From NCBI GenBank assembly GCA_030152675.1, contig JASLIY010000294.1:1-12585 (forward strand): a stretch of 12,585 nucleotides of DNA, in the 5' to 3' direction. The notes beneath the pieces were generated by a model that saw nothing but the letters and a program-made list of their open reading frames with translations, was not told where the DNA came from and searched no databases. Positions 7,926-12,585 of this stretch are shown in pieces. Every line of letters starts with the position of its first letter. The stretch's first letter is position 1. Position numbers and translations under genes: made by a program. The stretch comes from Acinetobacter sp. (GTDB lineage Bacteria; Pseudomonadota; Gammaproteobacteria; Pseudomonadales; Moraxellaceae).

Positions 7926-8719
7926 GGGGCGAGGTTGGGGTGATTGCCCAGTTGATCATTTTCAGATAATTCCAAGAAGCGCTTTTCGATATTGGCTGCA
8001 TTCTCTTGCAAAATTTCGATCAGGCGTTCGATATTAATAAACTCAAAGCGGTTTTTGGATGCCACTACGGTGAGCGCCAAAGGAGCTTCTTTGTTGGAAA
8101 ATTTTACTGGAACGGACAAGCCTGAAACGTTTGGATCGAGTTCACCATGCGATAAATAATGATTTTGTTTTTTGATTTTTCTCATTTTCGTAATAAAGGC
8201 ATCTTCATCATGCGCAAAATCCAGCTGGCTCAGCTGCGCGGCATAACGTTGATAATAATCATGAATTTTCTGCTTACTCAAATGCGCCATGATGACTTTC
8301 GGTGAAGAGCCCATATAGACTGGGCGTGGACAGCCGCGACCATAGGAGAGCAAGCGCACATCCTTATACACTTCATGGTGCACATCGATGCAGTAATCTC
8401 GGTTTAAATAGGTCAGTAAGCAGCACAGTTCGGTACGCTCAGCGATTTCTTGCATAAAGGGCGTGCTGATCTGTACCAATGGATCTGTGGTACGCGAAAT
8501 ATAATCCAAGACTGCGATTTTGGGTCCGAGGGTGTAATCACCTGAGGTGCCACTCAAACGTTGCAAAATATCCGCAGAAACGAGTTCTTTTAAATAGCGG
8601 TAGCTGGTGGGCTTGGAAAGACCCAGCTCAGCACAGATAAGGTCGACATTAATCACCGGTCGAGAAACCGAGAAAAGGTCGAGTACAGTTAAAATCTTGC
8701 CAAAACTAGAAAGCGCCAT
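7913..8719 (-). CDS. IclR-family transcriptional regulator
   Basis: A 268-residue DNA-binding regulator of normal IclR length. The N-terminal winged helix-turn-helix covers residues ~6-65, with the HTH at about 23-46 (INVDLICAELGLSKPTSYRY). The C-terminal effector-binding domain (~80-255) shows family-typical stretches such as MGSSPKVIMAHLS and GELDPNVSGLSVPV. IclR proteins usually bind a small organic ligand, often aromatic or from central metabolism, and control adjacent genes. The gene is divergent from the FUSC/DUF1656/HlyD operon across 513 bases, making that operon the likeliest target. In E. coli the equivalent pump operon is controlled by the LysR-type AaeR instead. On the minus strand a TAGGT motif lies 5 bases before the ATG, supporting this start. 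Ligand and mode (activator or repressor) cannot be read from the sequence. Confidence 0.93.
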   Translation of the reverse strand: MALSSFGKILTVLDLFSVSRPVINVDLICAELGLSKPTSYRYLKELVSADILQRLSGTSGDYTLGPKIAVLDYISRTTDPLVQISTPFMQEIAERTELCCLLTYLNRDYCIDVHHEVYKDVRLLSYGRGCPRPVYMGSSPKVIMAHLSKQKIHDYYQRYAAQLSQLDFAHDEDAFITKMRKIKKQNHYLSHGELDPNVSGLSVPVKFSNKEAPLALTVVASKNRFEFINIERLIEILQENAANIEKRFLELSENDQLGNHPNLAPFKI

Positions 8720-9232
8720 GAATTACCTACGACTGGGACATAAAGCATTTGAATGAAAGCAAAGCTCATCTTATAGCAAAAATATTGAAACATTGCCGAG
8801 AAAAATAAGCCTGTTGAATTGAATTTTAATCCAATAAAAGCACGATAAAAATCTAATCATTATCAAATAGAGATATTTTTATTGACTAAATTTGATTTAT
8901 TTGGAAAAATTGCGATGAAACTATCCGAGTGTGAGTATTTGAGTTGATCTATCTGGGTCAATTTAGTTTCTGTCGCGTCGTTCTATCGCCGGCACTCATC
9001 TCGATCTGCTGTTGATCCCTGCCTATCGTTGCGCCTTGGCCTTGATCACGTACCTGTCGATCAGATCGGTGCGCTCAAGCTGTATTGCTGCCCTAGCACT
9101 GGGATAACAGCTTGAAATAAATACGATATATACAGTTTTAAGCCAAATTACGCGACTGACTTTTATTGACTGTACTGACTGAGGGAGTGCGCGTTTTATG
9201 CGATTGCGATTGGCCGCTTGTGAGCCTATGCC
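8720..9232. promoter_or_regulatory. Divergent control region between IclR-type regulator and efflux operon
   Basis: A 513-base region with no convincing gene. The part near the regulator (about 8750-8930) is strongly AT-rich and probably carries promoters. On the minus strand, TATAAG about 55 bases before the regulator start is a possible -10 element without a good -35. On the plus strand, TTGACT (8882-8887) is a good -35 but faces a poor -10 (AAAAAT, 8905-8910) at 17 bases. ATCAAAT (8862-8868) and ATTTGAT (8890-8896) form an inverted repeat. From about 8960 to 9115 the DNA is more GC-rich with several inverted repeats, suggesting a structured leader. Promoter positions are not secure. Confidence 0.6.
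9075..9115. repeat. 9-bp perfect inverted repeat upstream of the efflux operon
   Basis: TCAAGCTGT (9075-9083) and ACAGCTTGA (9107-9115) are perfect complements separated by 23 bases. Inside the loop, CCC (9091-9093) and GGG (9101-9103) could extend the fold. It lies about 120 bases before the pump start. It may be an operator with spaced half-sites or an RNA hairpin in the leader. Confidence 0.5.
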
Positions 9233-11356
9233 ATGTCTTTGATTCAAGAATTATTCCGCTTTCGACCTTCAAAGATGGCCTTGATTTTTGCCACCAAAAC
9301 ATTCATCGCAGGCATATTGGCATTATTTGTATCTTTTGAGTTGGATCTGATTAATCCGATGTGGTCGATCGGTACCGTCTTGATTATCGCCAGTCCCTAT
9401 TCGGGCATGGTGTCTTCCAAGTGTATTTATCGCTTGATCGGGACTGCCGCCGGTGCGTTTATTGCCTTGATTCTGACGCCCAATCTGATCAATACCCCGT
9501 GGTTATTTACCTTGGTGTTGTCGGTCTGGGTGGGGTTTGCGCTGTATATCTCTTTGCTTGATCGCACCCCACGCAGTGCAGTGTTTATGTTGGCCGGTTA
9601 TACCACCGCCATGATCGTATATAACGCCGTGACCTATATCGATCAGTACAGTATTTTTGATATTGCGATGGCACGATTGATCGAGATTTCCATTGGGGTG
9701 ATTTCCAGTGCCGTAGTCTCTGCAAGCTTATTTCCATTGCATATCGGTGCGGCGATTAAACAGCGTGTGACGCAGTCCTTTAAAGACAGTGAAATGTTAT
9801 TTAAGGATTTATTCAAGGCTGAATCTGAGCTCAACAGTGTACAAATCTTGGCGGCATTGACCCGTGACAGTACCGATATTCATGCCTTGGCGGTACATCT
9901 GAATTATGAAAAGGGTGAACTCAATGGCATGACCAAGGCGCTGCAAGAAATGCTGCATCAAATGTCCTTGGTGGTGGCCAATTTGGTGGCCTTGTCTGAA
10001 CGACTGAAACAATTGAAACAGATCTCGCCACAGAGCACTGCCAATCAACGCTTAAGCGCAGGTTTGACCGAGTTATCTGAACAAGTACTGGCGTTTTTAG
10101 ATCAGGCCAGACTCAGTCAGGACGAGGATTTATTTGCCTTGCCTCAAGACTATGCAGCGTCCTTTGCGCGACTTGATCGGATGGCCAATGCTGAACAACA
10201 ACTGCTTTTAGCCGCCATCAAAATGGATATGCGTCATTTTATTAGCAATGTTTTGGCGGTGATGATGATTTGGCGTCGGATTCAAAGTGGTAACAAAGAG
10301 CTACCTGCACAAATGATGGCGATCACCACGGCCTATCCGAGTTTGCATCGTGATCATGGCGTGGCAGTACGCGGTGGCGTGAGTGCCTTTCTGATCACCT
10401 TTATCGTCACGGGCATGTGGATCGTCACCGGATGGAAAGCTGGTTTTATGATGGCGCAAATCGGTGCCGTGACGGCATGTATTTTGACGGCCTTGGATAA
10501 TCCCGTGCCAGTGCTCAAAATCTTTGTGTGGGGGAGTGTCGCCTCGGCTGTGTTGGTGTTTATCTATGCCTTTGGTGTGTTCCCGCATGTGACTGCATTT
10601 TGGCAATTGGCTTTGGTGTTATTTCCAATGGTACTGATCTCAGTGTCGATGATGACCCATCAAATGCTGATGCCGATCGGCATGGTGCTTGGCATCAATA
10701 CCATGATGGGCTTGAATTTGCACAATCGCTATAGCATGGATGCGGTGTCTTATTTGGATAGCTCCTTTGGCATGATCCTCGGGGTGTTGGTGTCTTTGAT
10801 CGTGATCAACTTGGTGCGTGCCATGTCACCTGAAACCAGTGCAGGGCGGATTTTGGCGTTGCACTATCGTGCGGTACGCAGCAGCATCAATATGCAATAC
10901 GGACTGGGTTTTAAAGTGCATTTGCGCAGTATGTTAGATCGGATTGGGGTTTTAAACACCAAGCCAGTACAGTCTGCGGCGTTAAAACAGGCGATCCATG
11001 CGGCATTGATCGAATCGAGCAGCGTGATTGATCTGACCCGTTTGCAGGAGTTGAGCGGGGCTTTGCCACAAGATCATGAGCTGGTGCAGTTGTGGGCACA
11101 TTGTCAGCAGACTTTACAGTTGTATTTCGCTGCCAAAGAAGCGCAGTGGGAGACCACACCCGTTTTACTCGCAGAACTTGAACAGCAGTTTCAACATCTG
11201 CGTGTTGTGCTCAGCACATTGGATGATCCTGATTTCACAGCGCTCAAACAACGTTTTTTGATTTCGCTAAACAATATTCAACAGAGCTTATGTCATCTGA
11301 ACGTCCCACCGACACCGGATACGCAAGGCATGCTCGGAGAGGCTGTGCATGGGTGA
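9233..11356 (+). CDS. FUSC-family inner-membrane efflux pump, AaeB-like
   Basis: A 707-residue inner-membrane protein of the fusaric acid resistance/aromatic acid exporter (FUSC) family. It has the duplicated architecture of AaeB: a first group of about six membrane segments (residues ~12-170, beginning KTFIAGILALFVSFELDLINP with WSIGTVLIIASPYSGMV following), a soluble helical stretch (~175-340), a second hydrophobic block (~375-515, GVSAFLITFIVTGMWIVTGW onward) and a soluble C-terminal helical domain (~525-707). The family exports organic acids and other toxic compounds with an HlyD-type adaptor, which is encoded just downstream. The start ATG 9233 has only a weak ribosome-binding site; the next in-frame ATG (residue 15) would cut into the conserved N-terminus. 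Its end overlaps the next gene by 8 bases, implying translational coupling. Substrate is unknown; aromatic carboxylates are an analogy only. Confidence 0.9.
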   Translation: MSLIQELFRFRPSKMALIFATKTFIAGILALFVSFELDLINPMWSIGTVLIIASPYSGMVSSKCIYRLIGTAAGAFIALILTPNLINTPWLFTLVLSVWVGFALYISLLDRTPRSAVFMLAGYTTAMIVYNAVTYIDQYSIFDIAMARLIEISIGVISSAVVSASLFPLHIGAAIKQRVTQSFKDSEMLFKDLFKAESELNSVQILAALTRDSTDIHALAVHLNYEKGELNGMTKALQEMLHQMSLVVANLVALSERLKQLKQISPQSTANQRLSAGLTELSEQVLAFLDQARLSQDEDLFALPQDYAASFARLDRMANAEQQLLLAAIKMDMRHFISNVLAVMMIWRRIQSGNKELPAQMMAITTAYPSLHRDHGVAVRGGVSAFLITFIVTGMWIVTGWKAGFMMAQIGAVTACILTALDNPVPVLKIFVWGSVASAVLVFIYAFGVFPHVTAFWQLALVLFPMVLISVSMMTHQMLMPIGMVLGINTMMGLNLHNRYSMDAVSYLDSSFGMILGVLVSLIVINLVRAMSPETSAGRILALHYRAVRSSINMQYGLGFKVHLRSMLDRIGVLNTKPVQSAALKQAIHAALIESSSVIDLTRLQELSGALPQDHELVQLWAHCQQTLQLYFAAKEAQWETTPVLLAELEQQFQHLRVVLSTLDDPDFTALKQRFLISLNNIQQSLCHLNVPPTPDTQGMLGEAVHG

Positions 11357-11555
11357 GTTTAATTTTTATGACATTTATATCCCGACCTTGTTGGTGCAGG
11401 CCATCATCGCTTATGTGCTATTTCGGCTGCTCAGCCCCGTCATCAATCGCTTAACTGCACAGGGATGGATTGCTTTTCCGAGTATTTTTCATCTGTGCTT
11501 TTATGTGCTGTTGTTGTGGTTGATGCATGAAATTTTTGTGCGCACTGGTATTTAA
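11349..11555 (+). CDS. DUF1656 small membrane protein, AaeX-like
   Basis: A 68-residue inner-membrane protein. It opens MGEFNFYDIYIPTLLVQAIIAYVLF, has a short loop, then a second hydrophobic segment (FHLCFYVLLLWLMHEIF), so two membrane spans. This is the size and pattern of the DUF1656/AaeX family, which almost always sits beside a FUSC pump and an HlyD adaptor. Its molecular role is not established; it is presumed an accessory pump component. The ATG lies inside the end of the pump gene (8-base overlap), and GGAG (11336-11339) about 9 bases upstream is a plausible ribosome-binding site. Confidence 0.92.
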   Translation: MGEFNFYDIYIPTLLVQAIIAYVLFRLLSPVINRLTAQGWIAFPSIFHLCFYVLLLWLMHEIFVRTGI

Positions 11556-11579
11556 CACAGGCCGATCCATATAGACAAG

Positions 11580-11593
11580 GTGACTGCGGTCAC
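11580..11593 (+). repeat. Small hairpin before the HlyD ribosome-binding site
   Basis: GTGAC (11580-11584) and GTCAC (11589-11593) flank a TGCG loop and end one base before the GAGGT ribosome-binding site region. It could modulate translation of the adaptor but is short and may be fortuitous. Confidence 0.35.
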
Positions 11594-11594
11594 T

Positions 11595-11599
11595 GAGGT
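11595..11599 (+). promoter_or_regulatory. Ribosome-binding site of the HlyD-type gene
   Basis: GAGGT lies 6 bases before ATG 11606, an ideal spacing, and fixes the start of the adaptor gene. Confidence 0.75.
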
Positions 11600-11605
11600 A
11601 AAAAC

Positions 11606-12585
11606 ATGAACACATTTGAAGTGAAAAAAATGATCCGGCCGGTGATCTTGTTGCTGGTGGTGGTGATGGCATTGTACGCAATCATACATTTATGGAATTA
11701 CTACAATGCTGCGCCGTGGACCCGTGATGGGCGTGTGCGCGGTGATGTGATGCAAGTGGCATCTGATGTCTCGGGGTTGGTGACCGAGGTATTGGTCCAA
11801 GACAACCAATATGTCAAAAAAGGTCAGCCTCTATTTAAAATTGATTTGGCACGTCAGACCATCGAAGTGGCTCAGGCACGCTCTGATCTGGCCAAAGCCA
11901 ATTCTGGTTTAGCTGCAGCCGAGGCCAGTCTGGCTCAGGCCCAAGCCAATGTGGCGAAGGGCCAAGCCAATATTCAATTGGCCGATAAAAATGCCAATCG
12001 TTATACCAGCCTGATGGATGGGGCCATTTCCAAACAAGAACGTGATCAAGTGATGGCGGTGCGGGATCAAAGCCATGCGGAGTATCAACAGCTACAGGCA
12101 GCAGTGACCCAAGCACAGGCCAATATCAAACAACAGCATGCTTTTATCGAAGCTGCCAACAGCAATTTACATTTGGCAGAGCTGAATCTCAATCGTGCTG
12201 AAGTTGTGGCACCTGCGGATGGAACATTATCCAATTTTGATTTGCGTGTTGGGAATTATGTCAAAGTGGGGCAGGCGGTTGCAGCTTTACTCGACCGTAA
12301 ACAACTGTATGTGGTGGGCTATTTTGAAGAGACCAAGCTCAACAAGATTCATCTCGGGGATGAAGCCACAGTACAGTTGATGGGCGATTCCAAAAAATTA
12401 AAAGGCCATGTGCAGGGCATTGCATCGGGGATTGAAGACCGTGAACGCAGCACGGCATCTGGGTTATTGGCCAATGTGAACCCGACCTTTAGTTGGGTGC
12501 GTTTAGCACAGCGTGTACCGGTGAAAATCATACTCGATGAAATTCCCCACGATAATCTTGCCTTTGTCGCAGGGCGTACCGCCAC
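11606..12585 (+). CDS. HlyD-family periplasmic adaptor, AaeA-like, 3' partial
   Basis: The frame from ATG 11606 stays open to the right edge, giving the first 326 residues of a membrane-fusion protein, close to the full length of AaeA-type adaptors. A short cytoplasmic tail (FEVKKMIR) precedes one membrane anchor (residues ~12-29). Then come YYNAAPWTRDGRVRGDVMQV and the first half of a lipoyl/beta-barrel domain (ASDVSGLVTEVLVQDNQYVKKGQPLFKID), a long Ala/Gln-rich helical hairpin (~78-190, e.g. AEASLAQAQANVAKGQAN), and the returning lipoyl half (LNRAEVVAPADGTLSNFDLRVGNYV) with the distal barrel. It should link the FUSC pump to the outer membrane or periplasm. It starts 50 bases after the DUF1656 gene with its own good ribosome-binding site, consistent with one operon. 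The stop codon is outside the window. Confidence 0.94.
   Translation, partial: MNTFEVKKMIRPVILLLVVVMALYAIIHLWNYYNAAPWTRDGRVRGDVMQVASDVSGLVTEVLVQDNQYVKKGQPLFKIDLARQTIEVAQARSDLAKANSGLAAAEASLAQAQANVAKGQANIQLADKNANRYTSLMDGAISKQERDQVMAVRDQSHAEYQQLQAAVTQAQANIKQQHAFIEAANSNLHLAELNLNRAEVVAPADGTLSNFDLRVGNYVKVGQAVAALLDRKQLYVVGYFEETKLNKIHLGDEATVQLMGDSKKLKGHVQGIASGIEDRERSTASGLLANVNPTFSWVRLAQRVPVKIILDEIPHDNLAFVAGRTA

Noticed and set aside
7760..7969. 69-codon plus-strand frame after pgsA
   Set aside because: It runs through the pgsA terminator and into the 3' end of the convergent regulator gene, and has no ribosome-binding site or recognisable domain.
9023..9247. 74-codon minus-strand frame in the divergent control region
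   Set aside because: It overlaps the pump start, has no recognisable domain, and covers the inverted-repeat region, which explains the DNA better.
11835..12116. 93-codon minus-strand frame rich in Trp and Pro
   Set aside because: It is the antisense shadow of the Ala/Gln-rich helical hairpin of the HlyD-type adaptor; the plus-strand frame matches the adaptor family throughout.

Overview
The window looks like chromosomal DNA from a gammaproteobacterium of the Moraxellaceae, most probably Acinetobacter or a close relative. This is inferred from the uvrC-pgsA gene pair, the protein flavour, a moderate base composition with AT-rich intergenic stretches, and a SulP transporter fused to a carbonic anhydrase. 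No tRNA, rRNA, CRISPR array, insertion sequence or phage gene was seen.

Layout. (1) Positions 3-2282 hold the 3' part of a TonB-dependent outer-membrane receptor that runs in from the left edge and has some features of heme receptors. (2) Positions 2283-2801 are a roughly 520-base non-coding stretch with a tandem repeat, a strong hairpin and a GC-rich island of unknown role. (3) Positions 2802-4994 encode one polypeptide combining a SulP anion transporter, a STAS domain and a complete beta-class carbonic anhydrase, probably for bicarbonate/CO2 handling. (4) uvrC (5112-6911) and pgsA (7138-7731) are housekeeping genes for nucleotide excision repair and phosphatidylglycerol synthesis. pgsA has a good sigma70-type promoter and a textbook intrinsic terminator. 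(5) Positions 7802-7912 are a short convergent region with three palindromic elements. (6) An IclR-family regulator (7913-8719, minus strand) is divergent, across a 513-base intergenic region, from a three-gene efflux operon: FUSC/AaeB-type pump (9233-11356), DUF1656/AaeX-type small membrane protein (11349-11555) and HlyD/AaeA-type periplasmic adaptor (from 11606, cut by the right edge).

How the genes work together. The last four genes form a plausible unit: the pump and small protein in the inner membrane, the adaptor spanning the periplasm, and the IclR regulator as the likely control protein. By analogy with E. coli aaeXAB the substrate may be an aromatic carboxylic acid or similar toxic organic compound, but the sequence does not show the substrate. 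The other genes appear independent of each other.

The most noteworthy items are the SulP-STAS-carbonic anhydrase fusion, the efflux operon paired with an IclR rather than a LysR regulator, and the inverted repeats at both ends of the regulator gene. I see no clear evidence of a wholly new system.
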